This document shows, piece by piece, positions 39,473-48,963 of a stretch of DNA of 64,000 nt (the stretch's first letter is position 1; the number at the start of each line of letters is the position of its first letter). Location of the stretch: the NCBI RefSeq assembly GCF_023546765.1, contig NZ_CP097484.1, forward strand, positions 3,132,001 through 3,196,000. The letters run 5' to 3'. This DNA is from Methylobacterium tardum (lineage in GTDB: Bacteria; Pseudomonadota; Alphaproteobacteria; Rhizobiales; Beijerinckiaceae). A model generated the notes under the pieces. It worked only from the letters and a program-made list of their open reading frames with translations, was not told the origin of the DNA and made no database searches. The translations under genes and the position numbers were made by a program.

Positions 39473-40300
39473 ATGCGCACGGGCTTGGCGCGGTTCGCGC
39501 GCAACCGCCTCGCGCTCGCGGGCGCGGCGGTTCTCCTCGGGCTGGTCGTCCTCGTGGCGCTCACGCCGCTCCTCTATCCCGGCGATCCGTTCGCGCTTGT
39601 CGGCCCGGCCCTCCAGCCGCCGGGCGGCCCGTTTCTGCTCGGCACCGACACGCTGGGCCGGGATGTGGCCGCCGAGATCGCGTACGGCGCCCGCACCTCC
39701 CTGATCATCGGCCTCAGCGCGACCGGGGCGGCGATCCTGCTCGGGACCCTGATCGGCGGGCTCGCCGGCTACTACCGGGGCGGCGTCGAGGTCGCGCTGA
39801 TGCGGCTCACCGAGTTCTTCCAGACGATCCCCGCCTTCGTGCTGGCGATCCTGATCGTGGCGTTCCTGTCGCCGTCGCTGTTCAGCGAGGTCGTGGCCAT
39901 CGTGGCCGTCTCCTGGCCCGGCATCGCCCGCCTCGTCCGGGGCGAGTTCGTGGCGCTCGGCGGCCGCGAGTTCGTGCTGGCCTGCGACGGCCTGGGGGCG
40001 GGCGACGCCCGCATCGTCTTCCGACACATGCTGCCGAACTGCACCGCGGCGATCATCGCGGTCGGCACGCTGCTGATCGGCACGGCGGTCCTGATCGAGG
40101 CGGGGCTCGCCTTCCTGGGCTTGAGCGATCCCAACGTGATGAGCTGGGGCCTGATCATCAGTTCGGGCCGCGCGGTCCTCCGGTCGGCCTGGTGGATCTG
40201 TACCTTCCCCGGCCTCGCGATCCTGCTGACCGTCCTCGCCATCAACCTCGTCGGGGATGGCCTGAACGAGGTCCTAAACCCGAGGCTCCGAGAGCGATGA
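39473..40300 (+). CDS. ABC transporter permease, DppC/OppC family
   Basis: A 275-residue permease: FARNRLALAGAAVLLGLVVL, the FLLGTDTLGRDVAAEIAYGA signature of DppC proteins, IPAFVLAILIVAFLSP, the EAA loop ACDGLGAGDARIVFRHMLPN, and GLAFLGLSDPNVMSWGLIIS at the C-terminal side. It starts two bases after the dppB-like stop and overlaps the ATPase gene by ATGA. Confidence 0.95.
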   Translation: MRTGLARFARNRLALAGAAVLLGLVVLVALTPLLYPGDPFALVGPALQPPGGPFLLGTDTLGRDVAAEIAYGARTSLIIGLSATGAAILLGTLIGGLAGYYRGGVEVALMRLTEFFQTIPAFVLAILIVAFLSPSLFSEVVAIVAVSWPGIARLVRGEFVALGGREFVLACDGLGAGDARIVFRHMLPNCTAAIIAVGTLLIGTAVLIEAGLAFLGLSDPNVMSWGLIISSGRAVLRSAWWICTFPGLAILLTVLAINLVGDGLNEVLNPRLRER

Positions 40301-41912
40301 GCGACGCTGTCCTCGAGATCGAGAAACTGACGATCACGCTCCCGCCCGGCGCGGACCGTCCGAACGCCGTCAGCGGCCTCGATCTCGTCCTGCGCCCCGG
40401 CGCGGTCACCTGCCTGATCGGCGAGAGCGGATCGGGCAAGTCGATGGTGGCCCGCGCGATCCTCGGCCTGCTCCCGGGACCGCGCGTGCGCGTGGCCGGA
40501 GGGCGCATCCAGTTCGAGGGCGCGGATCTCGCCGCGATCACCCCGCGTCAGATGCGCAAAGTCCGGGGTGCCCGCATCGCGATGATCTTCCAGGAGCCGA
40601 TGACGGCCCTGAACCCGCTCCACACGATCGGGCGGCAGATCGACGAGGTCCTGCGCATCCACACGACGCTCCGGCGCGCGGACCGCCGGGCGCGCATCCT
40701 CGCGCTGCTTGCGAGCGTCCACCTTCCGGACCCGGCCCGGCTGCTGCGCGCCTACCCGCACCAGCTCTCGGGCGGCCAGCGCCAGCGGGCGATGATCGCC
40801 ATGGCGCTGGCGCTGAACCCGCGGCTGCTCATCGCCGACGAGCCGACCACGGCGCTCGACGTCACCACGCAGGCGCAGATCCTCTCCCTGATCCGCGACC
40901 TGCAGCGCGAGCACGGCACGAGCGTCCTGTTCATCACGCACGATTTCGGCGTGGTGGCCGACATCGCCGACACGGTCGCGGTGCTGCAGAAGGGCGTCTT
41001 GGTCGAGCAGGGGCCGGCGGCCTCGGTCCTCGGGGCGCCGAAGCACCCGTACACGCGCGCGCTCATCGCCGCCGTGCCGAAGCTCGTCCCGCCGCCGCGG
41101 CGCACGCCCAGCACCGCCCCCTGGTGGTGGAGGCCAAGCGGGTCGAGAAGACCTACGGCGCCCGCGGCCTGTTCGGGGGCCGCGTCACCCGGGCCCTCGA
41201 CGGCGTGGACATCCTGCTGCGGCGGGGCGAGACCCTGGGTCTCGTCGGCGAGAGCGGCTCGGGCAAGAGCACGCTGGCGCGGGCGCTCACCCGGCTGATG
41301 CCGGTCGACGGCGGCGAGATCCTGCTGGCCGGGCACAGCGTCGCCGACCTGAGCCGCCGCCAGATGCGCCCGCATCGCCGGCGCGTGCAGATGGTGTTCC
41401 AGGATCCCTACGGCTCCCTCAATCCGCGCCAGCGCGTGGTCGATATCGTCGCCGAGGGGCCGATCATCCACGGCACCGAACCCGGCATCGCGCGGGTCCA
41501 GGCGTGCGAGATGCTGGCGCTGGTCGGCCTCGACCCTGCGGCGGCACAGCGCTTCCCACATGAGTTCAGCGGCGGCCAGCGCCAGCGGATCGGCATCGCC
41601 CGGGCGCTCGCCATGAAGCCCGAAATTCTGGTGGCCGACGAGCCGGTCTCGGCCCTGGACGTCTCGGTGCAGGCGCAGGTCCTGGCGCTGCTCGCCGACA
41701 TCAAGGCGCGGCTCCACCTCAGCATGCTGTTCGTGACCCACGATCTCCGGGTCGCACTGCAGGTCTGCGACCGGATCGCGGTGATGCGGTCCGGTCAGGT
41801 GGTCGAGGTCGCGCCGACATCCGAGATCTTTTTCGCGCCGAAGCACCCCTACACCAAGGCGCTGTTCGCTGCCGTGCCCGGCGCCCAATGGCAGGACCCG
41901 ATCCCCGCATGA
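40297..41912 (+). pseudogene. Fused DppD-DppF-type ABC ATPase (two nucleotide-binding domains), single frameshift
   Basis: Two complete ATPase domains lie in tandem. The first has Walker [32 protein letters not shown] and [15 protein letters not shown], ending in [15 protein letters not shown]. The second has [35 protein letters not shown] and [15 protein letters not shown], ending [13 protein letters not shown]. They are joined in one frame ([15 protein letters not shown]) if one C is added to the C run at 41117-41121, giving 538 residues. Fused duplicate ATPases of this type are common for peptide/nickel importers. Without the extra base the first domain ends out of frame at 41298 and the second opens internally at 41124, so partial function is possible. 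Confidence 0.88.
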
Positions 41913-43090
41913 CCACCGCGCAGCCCCTCTCGACGGACCCGTTCCTGCCCGGGCCGCGCGTGCGCGTCGCGGGATCCGCGACGGGGCCGCTCGCCGGCCT
42001 CGCCTTTGCCGTGAAGGACCTGATCGACGTCGCGGACACCCCCACGGGGGGCGGCAACCCGGATTGGCCGCGCGTCTACCCGACGCCGACCCGCCATGCC
42101 GGCGTGGTGCAGACGCTGCTCGATGCGGGCGCCTCAATCGTCGGCAAGACCGTGACCGATGAGGTCTCGCTGGGGATCCTCGGCGAGAACGCCCATGACG
42201 GCACGCCGCTCAATCCCGCGGCGCCCGATCGAGTGCCCGGCGGCTCGTCGAGCGGCTCGGCCTCCGCGGTGGCCGCGGGCGCCTGCGACTTCGCCCTGGG
42301 CACGGATACCGGCGGCTCCGTTCGGGTCCCAGCGAGCTACTGCGGGCTCTACGGCATCCGGCCGACGCACGGCCGCATCGACTTCGCCGGGATCTGCGTC
42401 CAGGCGCCGAGCTCGGATACCTGCGGCTGGTTCGCCCGGGACGCGGCAACCTTCGCGCGGGTGGGCGAGGTGCTGTTCGGCCAAGCCGTGCCGGACCACC
42501 TGCCGCGCACGCTCCTCGTAGCAGCGGACGCGCTCGGCTTCGCCGACGCGGCGGTCCAGGAGGCGCTGGCCCCGCAGATCGACCGCTTGGCCGCCCTGGT
42601 TGGCAATCGGCGCGACGTGACCCTGGCGCCGCAGGGCCTGTCCGTGTGGCAGCGGGCGCAGCGCGTCCTGCAGAGCAGCGAGGCGTGGCAGACCTTCGAG
42701 CCCTGGCTCGATGCCTGCAATCCACGCCTGGCCTTCTCGGTCGCACGCTCGCTGATTCAGGGCTCGATGATGACCGATGCCGAGCGCAGCGCCGCGAGCC
42801 TGATGCGGATCGAGGCCCGGGCTCGCCTCGCCCGGCTTCTGCCCCCCGGCACGATCCTGTGCCTTCCGACCACGCCGTTCCCGGCGCCGTTGCGCGGGCT
42901 GCCGCTCGACGCGCTGCATCCCCTGCGAGAGCGCATCGCCTGCCTGACGAGCCACGGCGGCCTCACCGGCGTCCCGCAGGTCAATCTACCGGGCGCACGG
43001 GTCGACGGCGCTCCGGTTGGCCTGTCGATCCTCGGTGCGCGCGGGACCGACCTTGATCTGATCCGCCTTGCGGTCGCCCTGGAGGGTTGA
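41909..43090 (+). CDS. Amidase signature family amidase
   Basis: A 393-residue enzyme with the Ser-cisSer-Lys triad of the amidase signature family: Lys36 in [11 protein letters not shown], the cis-Ser in [15 protein letters not shown] (about 112-117) and the nucleophile Ser137 in [16 protein letters not shown]. The start at 41909 overlaps the transporter stop (ATGA). It is shorter than GatA-like amidases and ends [16 protein letters not shown], like AtzE/allophanate-type amidases. Together with the following AtzH/HpxZ-like gene it suggests hydrolysis of a ureide or carboxylated urea derivative imported by the upstream ABC system. Confidence 0.9.
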   Translation: MTTAQPLSTDPFLPGPRVRVAGSATGPLAGLAFAVKDLIDVADTPTGGGNPDWPRVYPTPTRHAGVVQTLLDAGASIVGKTVTDEVSLGILGENAHDGTPLNPAAPDRVPGGSSSGSASAVAAGACDFALGTDTGGSVRVPASYCGLYGIRPTHGRIDFAGICVQAPSSDTCGWFARDAATFARVGEVLFGQAVPDHLPRTLLVAADALGFADAAVQEALAPQIDRLAALVGNRRDVTLAPQGLSVWQRAQRVLQSSEAWQTFEPWLDACNPRLAFSVARSLIQGSMMTDAERSAASLMRIEARARLARLLPPGTILCLPTTPFPAPLRGLPLDALHPLRERIACLTSHGGLTGVPQVNLPGARVDGAPVGLSILGARGTDLDLIRLAVALEG

Positions 43091-43495
43091 ATGGATGTGA
43101 CGGTGAACCGCCCCGACATCGTGGCCGAGATCGCGGCTTTGTTCGAGCGCTACGAGCAGGCGCTCGCCGAGAAGGATGTCGCTGTGCTCGACGCGACCTT
43201 CTGGGACAGCCCGCACACGATCCGCTACGCCCTCGGCGAGAACTGCTACGGCTTCGCCGAAGTCCACGCCGCGCGCGTCGCAGCTGATCCGCCGCCGGGC
43301 GGGACCAAGGAGGCGCGCATCCGGCTGGAGATCCTGACGCTCGGGAGCGACTTCGCTACGGTCAATCTGGAGTTCAAGCCGCGCGGCAAGCCTGGCATCG
43401 GGCGGCAGAGCCAGACCTGGATGCGCCTACCCGACCGCGGTTGGAAGGTGGTGTCAGCTCACGTGTCGATCATGCCGGCTGCAGATTGCTCATAG
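43091..43495 (+). CDS. AtzH/HpxZ-like protein (DUF3225, NTF2-like fold)
   Basis: A 134-residue protein with FERYEQALAEKDVAVLDATF, WDSPHTIRYALGENCYGFAE and WMRLPDRGWKVVSAHVSIM, the pattern of AtzH-like/HpxZ proteins with a cone-shaped NTF2 fold. Members act next to amidases in cyanuric acid (AtzE-AtzH) or oxalurate (HpxW/Z) breakdown. Its ATG directly follows the amidase stop with no gap, so the two are translated together. Its catalytic role here is inferred from neighbours. Confidence 0.85.
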   Translation: MDVTVNRPDIVAEIAALFERYEQALAEKDVAVLDATFWDSPHTIRYALGENCYGFAEVHAARVAADPPPGGTKEARIRLEILTLGSDFATVNLEFKPRGKPGIGRQSQTWMRLPDRGWKVVSAHVSIMPAADCS

Positions 43496-44081
43496 GCGCG
43501 TAGGCGGGCTGCTTTCCTGTCAGTTTTTCTCCGAAGCAGCCATTCCGCTTTCGGCCAGGATCGGCCGCCGCTGACGGCCCACGTGAACGTCTCAGATGGG
43601 TCGTTAAGAGGCCGTCTGCTTTTCCGGCGACTACTTCCGAAAGCGGACCGGCGGCTTTCGGCCAGCTGCGGCCGGCCGCTTCGAGGCCAAGACAGCCGTT
43701 GAGCGGGGCCGCTGGCCTGCTCCGAAGCGGACAAAGGGTTCAAAGGGCGAACGTCACAGAAGGGTGGCAATCGAACTCTGGACTGCTGCCAGAAAGCTGA
43801 CCTTCCCCATCCGACTTGACCCTGCCGTAGAAACGCGTGATCGCTTCCACCGGAAGCGAACATCAGGGTGCATCAGGCAGGGGCAGCTTATCGCACCCAC
43901 CCAGTCTTGATGGCTGACGCCACATCATCGACGAACTCACGCGCCGCGACAGCACGGAAGTGTTCCTTCCCTGCGCCTCCGTGACCTTGGCCAAGCTGCC
44001 GGCCTCAGCGACCGCCACAAGGCGGCCAACTCGTCCAGGCTGAGCTGATCCGGCAGTTCTCGAATGGTCCGGGCCCGAGTT
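43496..44081 (+). repeat. Intergenic region with several AAGCGGAC/CGGCTTTCGGCCA repeat units
   Basis: About 590 bases with no supported gene. It holds repeated motifs CCGCTTTCGGCCAG (near 43547), GAAAGCGGACCGGCGGCTTT (near 43638) followed by CGGCCAGCTG, and GAAGCGGACAAAGG (near 43722), in direct order and matching units at 24.3, 32.1 and 49.4 kb. They may be decayed short repetitive elements. Confidence 0.5.
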
Positions 44082-44984
44082 TTACGGCGGCGCCAGCCAA
44101 AAGGCGTTGCCGGCCGCCTCGGCCTGCCGGGTCAGGAAGTCCGAGACCAGCCGGACCCGCGGCAGATCACGCGTATCCGCGTGGGCGATGAGCCAGTAAG
44201 CCCGGACGATGTGCACCTCGGGAAGGACGGCCACGAGGTCCTGGCAACCGCGCGCTAGGAAGTGCGGCAGAACGGCGAGGCCGGCGCCGCCGCGCACCGC
44301 CTCCAGCTGAGTGATGACGTTCGAGATCCGCGCCTGCGGGTGGATCGCCGCCGAGACCTGCGGCAGGTAGTTGAGCTCGCTCGTCCAGAGCAGATCCTCG
44401 ACGTAGCCGACCCAGCGATGGCGCGGCAGATCGTCCACGCTGCGGATCGTCTCCGCGGCCTCGACGTAGCGCCGCGCCGCGTAGAGGCCCAGCGCGTAAT
44501 CCACCAGCTTGCGGGCGTAGAGCCGTCCGGTCTCGGGCCGGGTCATGCCGATGGCAAGGTCTGCTTCTCGCTTCGACAGGCTGAAGCTGCGCGGGTTGGC
44601 CACCAGCTCGACCTCCAGCGCCGGCTGGGCGGTGCAGAGTTCGGCGAGGCGTGGGGCGAGGAAATAGGTCCCGAAGGCCTCGGGCGTGCCGAGCCGAACG
44701 GTTCCGCCGACCTGATGCGCGTCCGCGTCCAACCGCGCGGGCAGGCCGATCGCCAGGCTCTCCATGCGCTCGGCATCCGCCAGCAGGCGCTCCCCCGCAT
44801 TGGTGAGGGCGAAGCCGGACGGGCGGCGGTCGAATAGGCGCGCGCCGAGGGTGCCCTCCAGGGCGGAGAGGCGTCGGCTCAGGGTCGAATGATCGACGCC
44901 CATGCGCTGGGCCGCCACCGTCAGTCGTCCGGCCCGGGCGGCGGCAAGGAAAGCGCGCAGGTCGTTCCGGTCGAAGTCGGACAT
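44082..44984 (-). CDS. LysR-family transcriptional regulator
   Basis: A 300-residue LysR regulator. It has an N-terminal helix-turn-helix (NDLRAFLAAARAGRLTVAAQ, RMGVDHSTLSRRLSALEGTL, GARLFDRRPSGFALTNAGER) and a C-terminal effector domain (VRLGTPEAFGTYFLAPRLAE, AVRGGAGLAVLPHFLARG). The start MSDFDRNDLR at 44984 is clear; the longer frame upstream is a shadow. It is divergent from the SAF-domain oxidoreductase gene, with a perfect 10-base inverted repeat between them, so it probably regulates that operon. Confidence 0.93.
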   Translation of the reverse strand: MSDFDRNDLRAFLAAARAGRLTVAAQRMGVDHSTLSRRLSALEGTLGARLFDRRPSGFALTNAGERLLADAERMESLAIGLPARLDADAHQVGGTVRLGTPEAFGTYFLAPRLAELCTAQPALEVELVANPRSFSLSKREADLAIGMTRPETGRLYARKLVDYALGLYAARRYVEAAETIRSVDDLPRHRWVGYVEDLLWTSELNYLPQVSAAIHPQARISNVITQLEAVRGGAGLAVLPHFLARGCQDLVAVLPEVHIVRAYWLIAHADTRDLPRVRLVSDFLTRQAEAAGNAFWLAPP

Positions 44985-45012
44985 CAAGCGCCGCCGGGCC
45001 CCAGGGATGGGA

Positions 45013-45059
45013 ATTTGCGCACGGCGCCTTTGCAATCCTTCGCATGGGCGTGCGCAAAT
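45013..45059 (+). promoter_or_regulatory. Probable LysR operator between divergent genes
   Basis: ATTTGCGCAC (45013-45022) and GTGCGCAAAT (45050-45059) form a perfect 10-base inverted repeat with a 27-base spacer. The pair lies in the 170-base divergent region, 29 bases from the lysR start and 95 bases before the oxidoreductase start, the usual place for LysR-type control of both promoters. A second copy of the half-site is weakly suggested nearby. Confidence 0.6.
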
Positions 45060-45154
45060 CCGAATGATAATTCCGATCTCGCGACAAAGTGCAAACGCGG
45101 CGGGAACCGAGCCCGGATCCGGATCGACCGCGGAAAGCCCAGGGAGATCGCGAA

Positions 45155-46531
45155 ATGGCCTTGTTTTCCAAGCTGCAGCAGCGCGCGCAGGAGGGCCGAC
45201 CCGTCCGGGTGGGCCTGATCGGCGCCGGCAAGTTCGGCTCCATGTACCTGTCGCAGGCGCCGCGCACCCCGGGTATCCACCTGATCGCGGTGGCCGACCT
45301 GTCGCCGGACCGGGCCCGCCAGTCCCTGCGGCGGGTGGGCTGGGACGAGGCCCGCTTCGCGGCACGCGGGATGGAGGAGGCCGCACGGGCCGGCACCACC
45401 TTCGTCACCGAGGATGCCGACGCGATGATCGCGAGCCCCTTCGTGGACATCGTGATCGACGCCACGGGCAGCCCGGCGGCCGGCATCCACCACACGCTCA
45501 AGGCGTGTGCGGCGGCCAAGCACATCGTGATGGTCAACGTCGAGGCGGACGTGCTCGCCGGGCCGCTGCTTGCCCGCCGGGCCGCGGAGGCAGGGGTGAT
45601 CTACTCCATGGCCTCAGGCGACCAGCCGGCGCTCATAGCCGAGCTGGTCGACTGGGCGCGCACCATCGGCCTTGAGGTGATCTGTGCCGGCAAGGGGACG
45701 AAGTACCTGCCGGCCTACCACGCCTCCACACCCGACACGGTCTGGGGCCATTACGGCTTCAGCGCCGAGCAGGTCGCGGGGGGCGACTTCAATCCGCAGA
45801 TGTTCAACTCCTTCCTCGACGGCACCAAGTCGGCGCTGGAGATGGCCGCGGTGGCCAATGCCTGCGGACTCACCCCTCCGCGCGACGGCCTCGCCTTCCC
45901 GCCCTGCGGCGTCGACGACCTGCCGAGCGTCCTGCGGCCCGTGGCCGACGGCGGCATCCTGGCGGAGCGGGGCACGGTCGAGGTGGTTTCGTCCATCGAG
46001 CGAGACGGCCGGCCGGTGTTCCGTGACCTGCGCTGGGGCGTCTACGCGGTGTTTGAGGCGCCGAGCCCCTACGTGCGCGACTGTTTTGCCCAGTACGGGC
46101 TCAGGACCGACGACAGTGGCCGCTTCGCCGCCACCTACAAACCCTACCACCTGATCGGCCTAGAGCTCGGGATCTCGGTGGCCTCCATCGCGGTCCGCGG
46201 TGAGGCCACGGGCGCCACGGGGGAGTGGCGCGGCGACGTGGCGGCCACCGCCAAACGGGCCCTCAAGGCCGGCGAGCGGCTCGACGGCGAGGGCGGGTTC
46301 ACCGTCTACGGCAAGCTGATGCCGACGGCGGACTCGCTGGCGCAGGACGCCCTGCCGATCGGACTGGCCCACAACATGGTGCTCAAGCACGACGTTCCCG
46401 CCGGCCGTGCCGTGCGCTGGAGCGACGTCGCGTTCGACGCGGGCCAGGAGGCGATCCGCGTCCGGCGCGAGATGGAGACCCTGTTCCGGCGGGAGCTCGG
46501 CCTAGCTGACGCCGCGCGCAAGGTCGCCTGA
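45155..46531 (+). CDS. NAD(P)-binding homoserine dehydrogenase-like oxidoreductase with SAF domain
   Basis: A 458-residue protein with a Rossmann start (VRVGLIGAGKFGSMYLSQAP), the dehydrogenase core VDIVIDATGSPAAGIHHTLK and HIVMVNVEADVLAGPLLARR, and a C-terminal SAF domain (ALPIGLAHNMVLKHDVPAGR, AVRWSDVAFD). Proteins of this class act on branched or polyhydroxy carboxylates in sugar-acid catabolism. The exact reaction is not known. The ATG at 45155 has AGGGAG upstream. It is followed by an MFS permease and a class II aldolase, consistent with a sugar-acid catabolic operon. Confidence 0.85.
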   Translation: MALFSKLQQRAQEGRPVRVGLIGAGKFGSMYLSQAPRTPGIHLIAVADLSPDRARQSLRRVGWDEARFAARGMEEAARAGTTFVTEDADAMIASPFVDIVIDATGSPAAGIHHTLKACAAAKHIVMVNVEADVLAGPLLARRAAEAGVIYSMASGDQPALIAELVDWARTIGLEVICAGKGTKYLPAYHASTPDTVWGHYGFSAEQVAGGDFNPQMFNSFLDGTKSALEMAAVANACGLTPPRDGLAFPPCGVDDLPSVLRPVADGGILAERGTVEVVSSIERDGRPVFRDLRWGVYAVFEAPSPYVRDCFAQYGLRTDDSGRFAATYKPYHLIGLELGISVASIAVRGEATGATGEWRGDVAATAKRALKAGERLDGEGGFTVYGKLMPTADSLAQDALPIGLAHNMVLKHDVPAGRAVRWSDVAFDAGQEAIRVRREMETLFRRELGLADAARKVA

Positions 46532-46640
46532 CCGAGCGTCGCGCCCCTGATCGCGCGCCGGCCCCGCCCGTAGCGGCGAGGCCGGCCATGGTTTCGCAAC
46601 ATCGCGACAGAGCCCGCCAATGGGCCGATCGGAGGAAACG

Positions 46641-47945
46641 ATGGATCACGCAGCCAGTATCGGCCTGACCACCCCGGTGGCGGAGACGAACGTCTACCGC
46701 AAGATCACGTGGCGGATCATGCCGTTCATCGTCGTCTGCTATTTGGTCGCCTATCTCGACCGGGTGAATGTCGGCTTCGCCAAGCTCCAGATGATGGCCG
46801 ATCTCGGCTTCAGCGACGCCGTCTACGGCTTCGGGGCCGGGGTCTTCTTCATCGGCTACTTCCTGTTCGAGGTCCCCAGCAACCTCGCCCTGCACCGGCT
46901 CGGCGCCCGGGTCTGGATCGCTCGGATCATGATCAGCTGGGCAATCATCTCGGCGCTGACGCTGTTCGTGACAACGCCGATTCAGTTCTACGTAGCGCGT
47001 TTCTTCCTTGGGCTCGCCGAGGCCGGGTTCTCGCCCGGCATCATGCTCTACCTGACCTACTGGTTTCCGGCCAAGAAGCGCGGCTTCGCCCTGGGCTTCT
47101 ACTACATCGCAATCCCGCTCGCGGGCGTCGTCGGCGGACCGGTCTCGGGGCTGATCCTAGAGCACTTCACCGGCTCCGGCGTGATGAAGGCGTGGCAGTG
47201 GCTGTTCCTGCTGGAGGCGGCGCCCTCTCTGCTGGCCGGTATCGCCGTGCTCTTCCTAATGGTCGACAAGCCCGAGCAGGCCTCCTGGCTCACCGATGCC
47301 GAGAAGGCGGAGGTGAGTGCGGAGCTCCGCCGGGAGGACGGTGACAAGGTCGTGCACGCATCATCTACGGCCTTCCTCCGGGACGCGCGGATCTGGAAGC
47401 TCAGTGGCGTCTACTTCATGACGATTATCGGCCTTTACGGGATCAGCTTCTGGCTGCCGTCGATCGTGAAGGACTCCGGCATCAAGGACGTCGCGACGAT
47501 CGGCTGGCTCTCATCGATTCCCTACCTCGTCGCGATCCCGACCATCATCCTCACCGGCATCAGCGCCGACCGCACCCGACGGCGGCGGGCGCACTTCTCG
47601 GTGGCGCTGGCGATCGGCTCCGTCGGCTTGGCGCTTGCCGGCTATGTCGGCCAAAGCCCGGTTGCGGCAGTGGCTTGGCTGTGCGTTGGCACGGCCGGCA
47701 TGCTCTCGGCGCTGTCACTGTTCTGGGGCGTGCCCTGCGCGTTCCTGGCGGGCACCTCGGCGGCGGCCGGCATCGCCACGATCAACTGCATCGGCAACCT
47801 CGCCGGGTTCGTCTCGCCCTACATGGTGGGCGGCCTGAACGTGCTCACCGGCAACCCTGCGATCGGCCTCTACGCGGTGGCCGCTTGCATGTTGGTGGGG
47901 GCAGCGCTGATCCGGATCATCCCGGCCTCACTGGGCGACCGATAG
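46641..47945 (+). CDS. MFS transporter, anion:cation symporter family
   Basis: A 434-residue permease with 12 predicted helices. It has the ACS-family start RMPF-like RIMPFIVVCYLVAYLDRVNV followed by GFAKLQMMADLGFSDAVYGF, EVPSNLALHRLGARVWIARI, and the cytoplasmic loop FPAKKRGFALGFYYIAIPLA. ACS members import organic anions such as glucarate, tartrate or phthalate. The start at 46641 is supported by GGAGGAAACG immediately before it rather than the earlier ATG at 46620. It probably imports the substrate of the flanking dehydrogenase and aldolase. Confidence 0.93.
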   Translation: MDHAASIGLTTPVAETNVYRKITWRIMPFIVVCYLVAYLDRVNVGFAKLQMMADLGFSDAVYGFGAGVFFIGYFLFEVPSNLALHRLGARVWIARIMISWAIISALTLFVTTPIQFYVARFFLGLAEAGFSPGIMLYLTYWFPAKKRGFALGFYYIAIPLAGVVGGPVSGLILEHFTGSGVMKAWQWLFLLEAAPSLLAGIAVLFLMVDKPEQASWLTDAEKAEVSAELRREDGDKVVHASSTAFLRDARIWKLSGVYFMTIIGLYGISFWLPSIVKDSGIKDVATIGWLSSIPYLVAIPTIILTGISADRTRRRRAHFSVALAIGSVGLALAGYVGQSPVAAVAWLCVGTAGMLSALSLFWGVPCAFLAGTSAAAGIATINCIGNLAGFVSPYMVGGLNVLTGNPAIGLYAVAACMLVGAALIRIIPASLGDR

Positions 47946-48099
47946 TCTAGTCTCCCGTCTAAGCTCGCTCAGCTGCATAGCGTCTGAGACCGAGCGGCGA
48001 GGGGCGTTGACCGGCTACTACTGACTTCGTGCGTTAGCAGCTGTCGTACGGCCGGATCGCCTCATTTTCCTTACCCCTTACTCTAATGGAAGTCGCACC

Positions 48100-48963
48100 A
48101 TGCTCGACGATCATTCCCACAACGAGGCCGTCGCCCTCGACCTGCCTAACAACGATGCCGGCCGCAAGCGGACCTCGATCTACCAGCCCGAGCAGGCCTG
48201 CCTGATCTTCCCGGAGATCCCCGAATCCGCCAATCACGCCGAGGAGCGCGCGTACCGCAAGCAGCACCTCGTGGCCGCCTGTCGCGCCTTCGCGATGCAC
48301 GGCTTCGACTACGGCTTCGCCGGACACCTGACGATCCGCGACCCGGAGCGTCCGGAGCTGTACTGGACCAACCCGATGTGCGTGCACTTCTCGCAAGTGC
48401 GAATGTCTAATCTGATCCTGGCCGACCATACGGGCCGGGTGGTCGAGGGACGCCACGCCATCAATCGGGCCGGCTTCGTCCTCCACGCCGCCGTGCACGA
48501 GGAGTATCCGGAAGTCATGGCGATGTGCCACGCGCACACGACCTACGGCACCGCGTGGTGCGCCACCGGCCGGCCGCTCGATATGATCAGCCAGGATGCG
48601 GCGGCTTTCTATAACAGCCATGCGGTGATTGGCGCCTCGGCGGGCGCCGTGGCGGTGGAGAAGGAGAGCGGCCTCTCGGTGGCCCAGCAGATCGGCCGCA
48701 ACCGCGGCGTGCTGCACCAGAACCACGGGCTGCTGACCTGCTCGCGCCACAGCATCGACGACGCGGCCTTCTGGTTCATCGCCCTGGAGCGTGCCTGCCA
48801 GCAGCAGCTCCTGGTCGAGGCCTCCGGCATCAAGCCGCAGCTCCTCTCTGAGAAAACCGCCCGCTACAGCCGCGAGCACGTCGGAAGCGATTACATCGGC
48901 TGGCTGCACTTCCAGACGTTGTACAACCACATCGCCGAGACCCAGCCCGACATGTTCGCATAA
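48100..48963 (+). CDS. Class II aldolase/adducin family protein
   Basis: A 287-residue protein of the fuculose-phosphate aldolase/adducin family: KQHLVAACRAFAMHGFDYGF, AGHLTIRDPERPELYWTNPM, LHAAVHEEYPEVMAMCHAHT with the zinc-binding HAH, and NRGVLHQNHGLLTCSRHSID with the last zinc His. It has all metal-binding His residues expected of an active aldolase or decarboxylase. It follows the MFS gene by 154 bases and probably cleaves or decarboxylates the product of the SAF-domain oxidoreductase. Confidence 0.9.
   Translation: MLDDHSHNEAVALDLPNNDAGRKRTSIYQPEQACLIFPEIPESANHAEERAYRKQHLVAACRAFAMHGFDYGFAGHLTIRDPERPELYWTNPMCVHFSQVRMSNLILADHTGRVVEGRHAINRAGFVLHAAVHEEYPEVMAMCHAHTTYGTAWCATGRPLDMISQDAAAFYNSHAVIGASAGAVAVEKESGLSVAQQIGRNRGVLHQNHGLLTCSRHSIDDAAFWFIALERACQQQLLVEASGIKPQLLSEKTARYSREHVGSDYIGWLHFQTLYNHIAETQPDMFA

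Noticed and set aside
41124..41912. Separate second ATPase gene (DppF-like) starting at 41124
   Set aside because: The ATG is internal to a fused double-ATPase; adding one C at 41117-41121 joins both domains in one frame, as in related fused proteins.
44167..45537. Minus-strand frame of 456 codons overlapping lysR and the oxidoreductase start
   Set aside because: It is out of frame with the LysR protein and covers the divergent promoter; only the 44082-44984 frame has a family match.
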